Made by a program: the position numbers and the translations under genes
The notes under the pieces: generated by a model
Database searches by the model: none
What the model saw: only the letters and a program-made list of their open reading frames with translations
What the model was told of the DNA's origin: nothing
Assembly (NCBI GenBank): GCA_903837365.1
Contig: CAILUF010000048.1
Coordinates: 1-6,393 of the forward strand
Source of the DNA: an uncultured Alphaproteobacteria bacterium
Lineage (GTDB): Bacteria > Pseudomonadota > Alphaproteobacteria > Rickettsiales > UBA1997
Direction: 5' to 3'
DNA: 6,393 nt
Part shown: positions 1-6,393 of the stretch, one piece after another
Layout: each line of letters begins with the position of its first letter
Numbering within the stretch: the stretch's first letter is position 1

Positions 1-27
1 ATTTTAATTAAAATTCATTTGTAAAAT

Positions 28-1458
28 ATGAATAAGAATAAAATTTCAAAAACGCTCTACGATAAAATTTGGGATGCGCATTTAATCAATGAAGATAATG
101 GCTCAAGCCTAATTTATGTTGATCGTCAACTTATCCATGAGGTTACTTCTCCGCAAGCATTTGAAGGGTTGCGCATTAATAATCGCAAGCCTTGGCGTAT
201 AGATGCTCATCTTGCGGTAGCGGATCACAATGTTCCAACTACCACATCAAATCGTGGATCTGGAACATCGGGAATCAAAGATAAAACTTCACGAATTCAA
301 GTTGAAACTCTTGAAGAAAATTGTCGTGAATTTGGAATTTCATATTTTAATCTTGATGACGATAATCAAGGAATCGTTCATATCGTTGGACCTGAACAAG
401 GTTTAACACAACCTGGTATGGTTATTGTTTGCGGTGATTCACATACTTCAACCCATGGTGCATTTGCAACTTTGGCATTTGGCATTGGTACATCTGAAGT
501 TGAACATGTTTTGGCAACTCAAACTTTGATTCAACAGCGTTCAAAAAATATGCTGGTTAAAGTTGATGGAATATTAAATTTTGGCGTAACCTCGAAGGAT
601 ATTATTTTGCATATCATCGCCAAAATTGGTACCGCTGGAGCAACTGGATATGTGATCGAATATGCTGGAAATACAATTGAATCTCTTTCAATGGAAGGAA
701 GAATGACAATTTGTAATATGTCAATTGAGGCAGGTGCAAGAGCTGGTCTCATAGCTTGCGATCAAACTACCATAAGCTATATCAAAGGTCGACCTTTAGC
801 TCCAAAAGGCGATGAATGGCTTAAGGCTGTTGAATATTGGCAAACTCTTAAATCAGATCACGATGCAATATTTGATCATGAAATTATTATTGATGCCAAT
901 GATATTGCTCCGCAAGTTACCTGGGGAACAAGTCCCGAAGATACCCTGCCAATTACAGCAAATATTCCAGCTCTCGAAGATTTTACAGATATTAATAAAC
1001 GCGAAGCTGTAAAAAGATCGCTTGAATATATGGGCTTGAAATCAGGAATGAAAATTACTGATATCGCCATTGATAAAGTTTTTATAGGTTCTTGTACGAA
1101 TGGACGTATTGAGGATTTAAGAGCAGTTGCAAATATCGTTAAAGGTAAAAAAGTTTCCAAATCGATTAAGTTAGCAATGATCGTTCCTGGATCAGGACTC
1201 GTAAAAAAACAAGCCGAGAGTGAAGGTTTGCATAAAATTTTTATTGAATCAGGTTTTGAATGGCGCGAACCTGGATGCTCAATGTGCTTAGCGATGAATG
1301 CTGATAAATTAGAATTTGGCGAGAGATGTGCATCAACTTCTAATAGAAATTTTGAGGGTCGACAAGGTCGCGGTGGACGTACGCATTTAATGAGTCCAAT
1401 TATGGCAGCGGTAGCATCGATTACCGGACATCTAACTGATATTCGTTATTTTACCTAG
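28..1458 (+). CDS. leuC: 3-isopropylmalate dehydratase (isopropylmalate isomerase) large subunit LeuC
   Basis: This is the large, iron-sulfur-carrying subunit of isopropylmalate isomerase, which with LeuD converts 2- to 3-isopropylmalate in leucine synthesis in the cytoplasm. The 476-residue protein is full length (the E. coli protein is 466). It shows the family blocks [10 protein letters not shown] near residue 11, [13 protein letters not shown] (37-49), VADHNVPTT (64-72), [23 protein letters not shown] and [16 protein letters not shown]. The three [4Fe-4S] ligands are Cys356 (in GSCTNGR) and Cys417 and Cys420 (in PGCSMC), followed by the [13 protein letters not shown] block. A Gly/Ser-rich stretch at about residues 74-82 replaces a short loop in relatives and accounts for most of the extra length. 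The ATG at 28 is the natural family start but has no Shine-Dalgarno sequence. leuD does not follow; a transporter gene starts 9 bases after the stop. The sequence blocks look alphaproteobacterial from memory. The identification is very secure. Confidence 0.97.
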   Translation: MNKNKISKTLYDKIWDAHLINEDNGSSLIYVDRQLIHEVTSPQAFEGLRINNRKPWRIDAHLAVADHNVPTTTSNRGSGTSGIKDKTSRIQVETLEENCREFGISYFNLDDDNQGIVHIVGPEQGLTQPGMVIVCGDSHTSTHGAFATLAFGIGTSEVEHVLATQTLIQQRSKNMLVKVDGILNFGVTSKDIILHIIAKIGTAGATGYVIEYAGNTIESLSMEGRMTICNMSIEAGARAGLIACDQTTISYIKGRPLAPKGDEWLKAVEYWQTLKSDHDAIFDHEIIIDANDIAPQVTWGTSPEDTLPITANIPALEDFTDINKREAVKRSLEYMGLKSGMKITDIAIDKVFIGSCTNGRIEDLRAVANIVKGKKVSKSIKLAMIVPGSGLVKKQAESEGLHKIFIESGFEWREPGCSMCLAMNADKLEFGERCASTSNRNFEGRQGRGGRTHLMSPIMAAVASITGHLTDIRYFT

Positions 1459-1467
1459 ACTCTTCGA

Positions 1468-2805
1468 ATGTTTTTTTTATCACAAATTCAAAAAATTGGT
1501 CACAATAAAATCTTAACTTCAAGAAATTATCACAATGTTGATAATTTTAGTTTTGGCCAGTTAAATCTAAAAAAAAATCAAAGAGAATTTGTTTGGACTA
1601 AAGCTCTGATCATTGATCACATCACCATTTATTCATCAATTTTTTTTGCTTCCTTAGCATATGGAATTATGATGGTTTTAATTGCCTTAAAACTAGAAGC
1701 AAATGTAAAAAATGAAATTTTAATTTCCTTATCAACTGTTTGCCAAATTTCAGCAGGAGTATTATTTTCTAGGTTTCTTCCTAATGTTGGTAAAAAATTT
1801 GGCATGATAAATAGCATTTGTTTAAGCTCTATTTTTACTGCATTAATGGCGTTAAGTTTATACAAATTTATAAATTATCCAATCTGGTTATTTTGTATTT
1901 TTGCAATTGGAACTACGCTTTTTATCAGTAGTGTTACTCGTAATACAGTGATGATTGACATAGCTCCATCCAATTTCCGCGCTTTTTCAATTTCATTTGG
2001 AAGTTTATTGGTAGCACTTGGCAATAGTTTAGGTCCAATTATAATTAATTATATTGGCAATAGTGAGAATATATTAACTTATGTTTGTTCTTCACTATTT
2101 TTCTTTATTTCTGCGGTTATTATTTTACGCCTTAAAAAAGTTGATTCCATTATTCGTCAACAAAAAAAGATTAGCGTTTTTCGTTACATAATTAGCTCTC
2201 CAAAAATAATGTTTTCAGGATTTAGTTTTAGTTTTGCAATGTCTTCTTGTAGCGCATTCGCAATCATTTATGGATTAAAAATTGGTCTAAATTCTTCACA
2301 AGCTTCATTATTACTAACCTATCTGCTACTTGGTACCACAGCCTATATTCCCCTTAGTTATTTATGCAATCATTTTAATTTACGCTTGATGATAGTTTTA
2401 TTTTCAATAATATCATTTTGCTGTATTTATAAAATTGCCAATTTAGAAGATTACGAAAATATTCATAATTATTTTTTCATTCTTTTTGCTTGTTTATCTG
2501 GAATAAAATTACCTACAATTGTTTTAATAAATGAAAAATATAAATCATCGCAAAGACTTGCGGTAAATAGCGCTTTTTCGCAAATTACATTACTTGGCTC
2601 TGTCTTTGGATTATTAACTACTGGAATTTTTATCAATGCTTTAAATTATAATGGATTATGGATTTCAACTGGTGGAATTTTATTTTTACATTTGATTTTT
2701 TCTATTCTAAATTACTTTAAAAAAATTATTTGTGGCGAAATAAAGCTGAGTAATTTTTCAATTTTTAAAAAAAATATCGAACCCGAAGAACTTCAAGAAA
2801 ATTAA
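1468..2805 (+). CDS. Major facilitator superfamily (MFS) transporter, substrate unknown
   Basis: This is a 445-residue inner-membrane protein with about 12 hydrophobic segments, at roughly residues 49-72, 82-103, 112-132, 137-157, 169-193, 202-222, 246-267, 277-297, 304-322, 333-352, 365-390 and 396-418. A basic loop sits at about 223-247, which is the usual 6+6 MFS layout. Between segments 2 and 3 the stretch RFLPNVGKKFG resembles MFS motif A, though without its acidic residue. GNSLGP in segment 5 resembles motif C, which is typical of exporters. The substrate cannot be read from the sequence. About 45 polar residues precede the first segment; no later in-frame ATG, GTG or TTG lies before it, so the ATG at 1468 is kept despite a weak ribosome site. 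The gene is visibly more AT-rich than leuC and glyA and contains several runs of eight or nine A or T. It lies 9 bases after leuC and 5 before the peptidase gene. The family call is firm; the function is open. Confidence 0.85.
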   Translation: MFFLSQIQKIGHNKILTSRNYHNVDNFSFGQLNLKKNQREFVWTKALIIDHITIYSSIFFASLAYGIMMVLIALKLEANVKNEILISLSTVCQISAGVLFSRFLPNVGKKFGMINSICLSSIFTALMALSLYKFINYPIWLFCIFAIGTTLFISSVTRNTVMIDIAPSNFRAFSISFGSLLVALGNSLGPIIINYIGNSENILTYVCSSLFFFISAVIILRLKKVDSIIRQQKKISVFRYIISSPKIMFSGFSFSFAMSSCSAFAIIYGLKIGLNSSQASLLLTYLLLGTTAYIPLSYLCNHFNLRLMIVLFSIISFCCIYKIANLEDYENIHNYFFILFACLSGIKLPTIVLINEKYKSSQRLAVNSAFSQITLLGSVFGLLTTGIFINALNYNGLWISTGGILFLHLIFSILNYFKKIICGEIKLSNFSIFKKNIEPEELQEN

Positions 2806-2810
2806 AAAAT

Positions 2811-3677
2811 ATGTCAACAAATTTACAAAATTTAGCAAATTCAAATTGCTGTTTTAGAAAAATTTTATATAAAATTATTTGTCGAAAAAAACAATTCGTA
2901 GTCAGTGTTTTAAACCTTCAAGGCGTTATTGGCAAAGACTCAAAACTAGAATCGGCAATCAATTTTCATAACACCTCCCCTCTTATTAAAAAAGCTTTTG
3001 AACAAAAAAATTTAAAGGCTGTAGCAATATCAATAAATTCACCCGGAGGATCGCCCGTAACCTGTGAATTAATTCATAATTATATTCGCGAACTCAGTGT
3101 TGATAAAAAAATTCCTGTTTATACTTTTGCTCAAGATGTATGCGCATCTGGTGGATATTGGTTATTGCTAGCAGGAGATGAAATTTACGCACATAATTCG
3201 TCAATTATTGGCTCAATTGGGGTAATATTTTCAAGCTTTGGTTTCGTTGAATTAATTAAAAAATTTGGTATCGAAAGAAGAATTTACACTGAAGGGAAAA
3301 ATAAGGCAATTCTCGATCCTTTTTTGCCCGAAGAAAATGATAATATTGCAATTTTAAAATCAGCGCAAAAAGATATTTTTGATGATTTTGTAAAATTAGT
3401 TAAAGATAAAAGAAAAGATAAATTAACCAAGAAAGATGAGGAATTGTTTACCGGTGCATTTTGGTCTGGAAAAAAAGCCTTGGAGTATGGTTTGGTTGAT
3501 GGAATATCAGATCTTCGTCATGAAATGCGTAAAAAATTTGGCAATGATATTGAGTTTAAAAATATTATAAATAAAAAATCTTTTTTCAAATCTTTAATCA
3601 GTGAAAAATCCGATTTCTCTAATAAATTTTTTGCTCAAATTGAAGAAAGAATTTGTTTTAATAAATTTGGTTTATAA
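2811..3677 (+). CDS. S49 family serine peptidase (SppA/SohB-like, short alphaproteobacterial form)
   Basis: This 288-residue protein is a single-domain S49 (signal peptide peptidase A-like) serine peptidase; relatives cleave leftover signal peptides or membrane-associated proteins. The fold begins at about residue 29 (VVSVLNLQGVIG). INSPGGSP (75-82) forms the oxyanion region. The nucleophile is Ser113 in CASGGYW. Lys165 in EGKNKA is the likely general base, 52 residues later, the same spacing as Ser147 and Lys199 in B. subtilis SppA. GSIGVIFSSFGF and FTGAFWSGKKALEYGLVDG are further family blocks. No membrane segment or signal peptide is visible: the N-terminus is polar and basic (RKILYKIICRKK), so it may act in the cytoplasm or at the membrane surface. 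The C-terminal EERICFNKFGL matches the ending I recall for alphaproteobacterial members. The ATG lies 5 bases after the transporter stop, without a Shine-Dalgarno sequence. The biological substrate is unknown. Confidence 0.92.
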   Translation: MSTNLQNLANSNCCFRKILYKIICRKKQFVVSVLNLQGVIGKDSKLESAINFHNTSPLIKKAFEQKNLKAVAISINSPGGSPVTCELIHNYIRELSVDKKIPVYTFAQDVCASGGYWLLLAGDEIYAHNSSIIGSIGVIFSSFGFVELIKKFGIERRIYTEGKNKAILDPFLPEENDNIAILKSAQKDIFDDFVKLVKDKRKDKLTKKDEELFTGAFWSGKKALEYGLVDGISDLRHEMRKKFGNDIEFKNIINKKSFFKSLISEKSDFSNKFFAQIEERICFNKFGL

Positions 3678-3682
3678 AAATT

Positions 3683-4414
3683 ATGAATAAATATTCTTCA
3701 GATCCTTACATAAAATCAAATGAATTAATCGCTAATAACTTTCGCGATCTTAAAATTTTTAATTTAAAAGCTAGTGCTAGTGCACAATTTGATGAGGCAG
3801 AATTGCAAAATATTGTCAATAAATATCCTGATGAAAAAATCACAATTGTTGATTTAAGACTAGAATATCATGGTTTTATTAATGGCATACCAATGACATT
3901 TAGAAATCATGATTTATCTACAAATACTTTTGATTCTTCCCAAGAAAAAAATATTTTAAGTTCTTTGCTTAATAATAAACAATTTGCAACTGAAACACTT
4001 AAATATTATTCTAGGTTCACGAATGATACTGAAATTAATCAATCGCTAACTGAAGAACAACTTGCCTTAAATTATCATTGCAATTATCAACGATTTGCCT
4101 TGAAGGATCATCATTTTCCAACTCCTCAACAATTTTCTACAATCATTAATTTTTTAAATGATATTGAAAAAGATCCTAAACAAAGAATTCATGTTCATTG
4201 CGCCGCAGGAAGAGGACGTACTGCGATATTTCTAGTTATTTATGACATTTTAAAAAATCATAAATCTGCAACTCTCGAGCAAATTTTTACTAGACAAGCA
4301 AAACTAGGTGGTGCTAATCTTGCAAATATTGCATATGAAGATGAATGGCCTAAAGACCAAAAACAAAATATTCAAATGCTTTATGATTTTTATGAGCAAT
4401 TAAATCAATCTTAA
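3683..4414 (+). CDS. PTP-like inositol polyphosphatase (cysteine phytase-like) family protein
   Basis: This 243-residue protein belongs to the cysteine-dependent phosphatase superfamily. The P-loop HCAAGRGRT (172-180) holds the catalytic Cys173 and the phosphate-binding Arg179. Asp142 in KDHHFPTP is the likely general acid. Several blocks are specific to PTP-like phytases such as Selenomonas Phy[16 protein letters not shown] (56-70), [14 protein letters not shown] (135-148) and FTRQAKLGG (202-210) after the P-loop. Known relatives remove phosphates from myo-inositol polyphosphates, and some act on phosphoinositides or phosphotyrosine; which applies here is not shown. It is shorter than PhyA (roughly 340 residues) and lacks a signal peptide, suggesting a cytoplasmic enzyme or a protein exported by a non-Sec route. 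The residue after the RT pair is Ala instead of the usual Thr or Ser. It begins 5 bases after the peptidase stop and ends 4 bases before glyA. The family call is good; the substrate is inferred. Confidence 0.85.
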   Translation: MNKYSSDPYIKSNELIANNFRDLKIFNLKASASAQFDEAELQNIVNKYPDEKITIVDLRLEYHGFINGIPMTFRNHDLSTNTFDSSQEKNILSSLLNNKQFATETLKYYSRFTNDTEINQSLTEEQLALNYHCNYQRFALKDHHFPTPQQFSTIINFLNDIEKDPKQRIHVHCAAGRGRTAIFLVIYDILKNHKSATLEQIFTRQAKLGGANLANIAYEDEWPKDQKQNIQMLYDFYEQLNQS

Positions 4415-4418
4415 TTTT

Positions 4419-5699
4419 ATGACTTTTTTTACCAATACTTTACAACAAGCCGATCAAGAAATTTCTTCTGCGATCAACAGCGAAATGGATCGTCAAAAAC
4501 ATCAAATCGAATTAATCGCTTCTGAAAATATTGTCAGTCGTGCAGTTTTAGAAGCGCAAGGATCCGTTCTTACCAATAAATATGCCGAAGGCTATCCCGG
4601 TAAACGCTATTATGGCGGATGCGAGTTTTGTGATGATGTTGAAAATCTGGCAATCCAAAGAGTTTGCGAATTATTCAACGCCAAATTTGCTAATGTTCAA
4701 CCCCATTCAGGAGCAAGTGCTAATCTTGCAGTATATCTAGCTCTTCTACAACCTCATGATACCATCATGGGTATGTCTCTTGCTTCGGGAGGCCATCTAA
4801 CTCATGGCGCAATGCGAACAATTTCGGGTATGTGGTTAAAATCTGTGCAATATGGAATAAAAACCGATGATGGTTTAATCGATTATGATCAAGCATTAGA
4901 ACTCGCAATTCAGCATAAACCAAAATTAATTGTTGCTGGAATTTCTTCTTATCCACGAATTGTTGATTGGCAAAAATTTCGCGATATTGCTGATAAAGTT
5001 GGTGCAATTTTAATGGTTGACATGGCTCATGTTGCAGGATTAGTTGCATCTGGACTTTATCCTTCCCCAATTGGAATTGCTGATATCGTAACTTCTACAA
5101 CCCATAAAACTCTTCGTGGACCGCGTGGCGGAATTATTTTAACTAATAGCGAAGAATTATCTAAAAAAATTAACTCAGCAGTATTTCCAGGATTGCAAGG
5201 TGGACCATTAATGCATGTTATCGCCAGCAAAGCAGTAGCATTTGGCGAAGCTCTAAAACCTGAATTTAAAACTTACAGTAAACAAGTGATTACCAATGCG
5301 CAAATTCTTGCCAAAACTTTAATGAATCGTGGATTAAAAATTACTACCAATGGTACTGATTGCCATTTAATGGTTGCGGATTTAACGCCATTAAAAACTG
5401 TTACTGGAAAAGAAGCTGAACATGCCTTGGAACGCGCTGGATTGACTTGCAATAAAAATGCTATACCAAATGACCCAAGAAGTCCATTCGTGACTTCAGG
5501 ATTACGTTTTGGAACTCCAGCATCAACTTCAAGAGGTTTTAAAGAAAATGAATTTGAAAAAATTGGCAATATGATCGCTGATGTTCTTCAGGGATATGTT
5601 AATTCCAATAGTTCATTGGAATTAAATAACAATCTTGAAATTGAGTCTAAAATTAAAAAAGAAGTAAAATCATTGTGTCAAAAATTTCCAATTTATTAA
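4419..5699 (+). CDS. glyA: Serine hydroxymethyltransferase GlyA
   Basis: This pyridoxal-phosphate enzyme interconverts serine plus tetrahydrofolate and glycine plus 5,10-methylene-tetrahydrofolate, the main entry of one-carbon units for purine, thymidylate and methionine synthesis. The 426-residue protein is full length (E. coli 417). Visible blocks are [28 protein letters not shown], the cofactor-phosphate loop HSGASAN (96-102), VDMAHVAGL with Asp201 and His204, and TSTTHKT with the cofactor lysine Lys230. VFPGLQGGP follows, then SGLRFGTPA with Arg363, the expected substrate-carboxylate ligand. The C-terminal [14 protein letters not shown] matches the usual family end. The loop reads SGASAN where SGSQAN or SGAQAN is usual. 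The ATG is 4 bases after the phosphatase stop with no Shine-Dalgarno sequence, so translation is probably coupled. It is the last gene of the tight cluster. The identification is very secure. Confidence 0.97.
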   Translation: MTFFTNTLQQADQEISSAINSEMDRQKHQIELIASENIVSRAVLEAQGSVLTNKYAEGYPGKRYYGGCEFCDDVENLAIQRVCELFNAKFANVQPHSGASANLAVYLALLQPHDTIMGMSLASGGHLTHGAMRTISGMWLKSVQYGIKTDDGLIDYDQALELAIQHKPKLIVAGISSYPRIVDWQKFRDIADKVGAILMVDMAHVAGLVASGLYPSPIGIADIVTSTTHKTLRGPRGGIILTNSEELSKKINSAVFPGLQGGPLMHVIASKAVAFGEALKPEFKTYSKQVITNAQILAKTLMNRGLKITTNGTDCHLMVADLTPLKTVTGKEAEHALERAGLTCNKNAIPNDPRSPFVTSGLRFGTPASTSRGFKENEFEKIGNMIADVLQGYVNSNSSLELNNNLEIESKIKKEVKSLCQKFPIY

Positions 5700-5720
5700 A
5701 TTTTACTTGCAACTATTAGT

Positions 5721-5770
5721 AGTTAAATAAATTTTATAAAATCCTAAAAAATTATAAAATTTTTTTAACT
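5721..5770 (+). terminator. Long AT-rich inverted repeat with T-run, probable terminator after glyA
   Basis: Arms 5721-5739 and 5752-5770 are reverse complements at 18 of 19 positions (one T-T mismatch at 5728/5763) around a 12-base loop at 5740-5751. The inner 11 bp (5729-5739 with 5752-5762) are perfect, and a run of seven T ends at 5766. It begins 21 bases after the glyA stop, a normal place for an intrinsic terminator. The stem contains only one G-C pair and the T-run lies inside the right arm, which is atypical. It could instead be an operator or a two-way structure serving the next gene. The right arm also contains TATAAAAT (5753-5760), which could serve as a -10 element, but no good -35 lies at the right distance. 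The 91-base gap 5700-5790 holds nothing else recognisable except the ribosome site. Confidence 0.5.
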
Positions 5771-5781
5771 TAAAATAAATT

Positions 5782-5785
5782 GGAG
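5782..5785 (+). promoter_or_regulatory. Shine-Dalgarno site (GGAG) of the GST-family gene
   Basis: GGAG lies 5 bases before the ATG at 5791, a normal spacing, and fixes the start of the glutathione S-transferase-family gene. It is the only clear Shine-Dalgarno sequence in the window, which agrees with this gene being translated independently of the cluster before it. Confidence 0.8.
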
Positions 5786-5790
5786 TAAAA

Positions 5791-6393
5791 ATGCCTAAAA
5801 TTAAATTAGTTACCTCTAAGCTTTCGCCTTACGGACATAGAGTTGAAATTGCTTTAATCGAAAAGAATATTCCTTATGAAAAACAAGAAATTGATTTAGC
5901 TAATAAGCCAGAATTTCTAGTTAAAGATTCACCAACATCGAAAGTTCCACTTTTATATTCTGATAATAAACCGCTCTTTGAATCGATTGCAATTTGTGAA
6001 TATCTCGAAGATACATTTAATCAAAATCCTCTTCATCCCCAAGATCCATACATGAAAGCATGGCATCGTGGATGGATGGAATTTAGCAATGGAATTTTAG
6101 CTTCGACTTTTGCGCTAATCTACGCTCAAGATCAGCAAAATTTTGATTTACGAAAAACTGATATTGTTGCAAAATTAAAAATACTAGATGCCAATCTAAA
6201 ATTTAATCCTTATTTTGATGGTGATCGCTACTCTTTGGTTGATGTTTGTTTGGCTTCGGCATTTAAACCCTTAACATTCATTGATAAGAAATTCACTCTA
6301 GAGATGTTTGATTTGCACAAAAATGTTGCGACATATGTTGAAGGAGCGGTAACCCGTGGATCACTTCATAAAGCATTAGCTAATGATTATGAA
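5791..6393 (+). CDS. Glutathione S-transferase family protein (3' end beyond the window)
   Basis: The first 201 codons of an open frame are present with no stop before the window edge; family lengths of about 200-230 suggest only a few residues are missing. The N-terminal half is a thioredoxin-like glutathione-binding domain (about residues 1-75). It has KLVTSKLSPYGHRVEIAL at the active-site strand and helix, KVPLL with the cis-proline Pro53, and the gamma-glutamyl-binding pair Glu64-Ser65 in FESIAICEYLED. The alpha-helical C-terminal domain follows from about residue 85 and contains the N-capping motif SLVD (148-151). Where omega- or beta-type relatives have CPYC, this protein has SPYG, so the likely catalytic residue is a serine (Ser12, or Ser9) and the chemistry is probably not cysteine-based. 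The substrate (conjugation, peroxide or stress role) is unknown. It has its own GGAG ribosome site and a 91-base leader gap containing a palindrome, so it is likely a separate unit. Confidence 0.9.
   Translation, partial: MPKIKLVTSKLSPYGHRVEIALIEKNIPYEKQEIDLANKPEFLVKDSPTSKVPLLYSDNKPLFESIAICEYLEDTFNQNPLHPQDPYMKAWHRGWMEFSNGILASTFALIYAQDQQNFDLRKTDIVAKLKILDANLKFNPYFDGDRYSLVDVCLASAFKPLTFIDKKFTLEMFDLHKNVATYVEGAVTRGSLHKALANDYE

Larger units (their letters stand above)
28..5699 (+). other. Predicted single transcription unit of five genes (leuC to glyA)
   Basis: Five genes in the same direction are separated by 9 (1459-1467), 5 (2806-2810), 5 (3678-3682) and 4 (4415-4418) bases, leaving no room for promoters or terminators between them. 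None of the four downstream starts has a purine-rich Shine-Dalgarno sequence; the preceding bases are A/T only or nearly so. Ribosome reinitiation or coupling is the simplest explanation. The promoter must lie upstream of the window or inside the first 27 bases, where I see no convincing one. Operon membership is inferred from spacing only. Confidence 0.7.

Noticed and set aside
1..24. Possible end of an upstream gene, frame 1, stopping with TAA at 22-24
   Set aside because: A 3-base gap to leuC would match the spacing of the cluster, but seven codons are too few to support a gene.
812..1012. Plus-strand 66-codon frame inside leuC
   Set aside because: It is an out-of-frame shadow of the leuC coding sequence with no recognisable motif.
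531..1160. Minus-strand open frames opposite leuC (531-752 and 876-1160)
   Set aside because: They lie wholly within a strongly conserved leuC frame, show no recognisable family features, and have no ribosome site or independent context.
1629..1865. Minus-strand open frame opposite the MFS gene
   Set aside because: It is a reverse-strand reading of the transporter's membrane segments; the + strand frame explains the sequence fully.
3769..3783. Short tandem repeat (GCTAGT twice) in the phosphatase gene
   Set aside because: It is only two copies encoding part of an Ala-Ser stretch; no sign of a repeat array or regulatory role.
4765..5569. Minus-strand open frames opposite glyA (4765-5070 and 5273-5569)
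   Set aside because: Both are fully inside the highly conserved glyA frame and have no family features of their own.
5707..5740. Promoter for the GST gene: TTGCAA (5707-5712) with TTATAA/TATAAA near 5734-5740
   Set aside because: The spacing is 21-22 bases, too long for a standard sigma-70 promoter, and TATAAA-like strings are expected by chance in such AT-rich DNA.
1..6393. CRISPR array, tRNA or rRNA gene, insertion sequence, phage or toxin-antitoxin module
   Set aside because: No spaced repeats, cloverleaf-like sequence, transposase motifs or terminal repeats were seen, and coding genes fill nearly all the window.

Overview
The window is AT-rich, densely packed bacterial DNA with every supported gene on the + strand. 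Remembered family signatures point to a low-GC alphaproteobacterium. LeuC carries [10 protein letters not shown] and WREPGCSMC blocks. The S49 peptidase has the short form typical of alphaproteobacteria, with an EER...FGL C-terminus. GlyA has the [14 protein letters not shown] block. The low GC and mix of genes would fit a host-associated or streamlined lineage (Rickettsiales-, Holosporales- or Pelagibacter-like), but the genus cannot be named from sequence alone.

Layout: positions 28-5699 hold five genes in one direction, separated by only 9, 5, 5 and 4 bases. They are leuC (isopropylmalate isomerase large subunit, leucine synthesis), a 12-segment MFS transporter, an S49/SppA-like serine peptidase, a PTP-like inositol-polyphosphatase (phytase-like) protein, and glyA (serine hydroxymethyltransferase). 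They probably form one transcription unit. None has a clear Shine-Dalgarno sequence, so translation of the downstream genes is probably coupled to the gene before.

Positions 5700-5790 are a 91-base non-coding gap. It holds a near-perfect 50-base inverted repeat with a T-run, probably the end of the operon, followed by a clear GGAG ribosome binding site. A glutathione S-transferase-family gene starts at 5791 and runs off the right edge. The first 27 bases are AT-rich and too short to interpret.

Functionally the cluster is mixed: amino-acid and one-carbon metabolism (leuC, glyA) flank three genes without an obvious shared pathway (exporter or importer, peptidase, phosphatase). I see no CRISPR array, RNA gene, insertion sequence or phage module, and no clearly new defence or mobile system. 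The most unusual element is the compact, signal-peptide-less PTP-like phytase protein inside a housekeeping operon. The second is the long palindrome before the GST gene.
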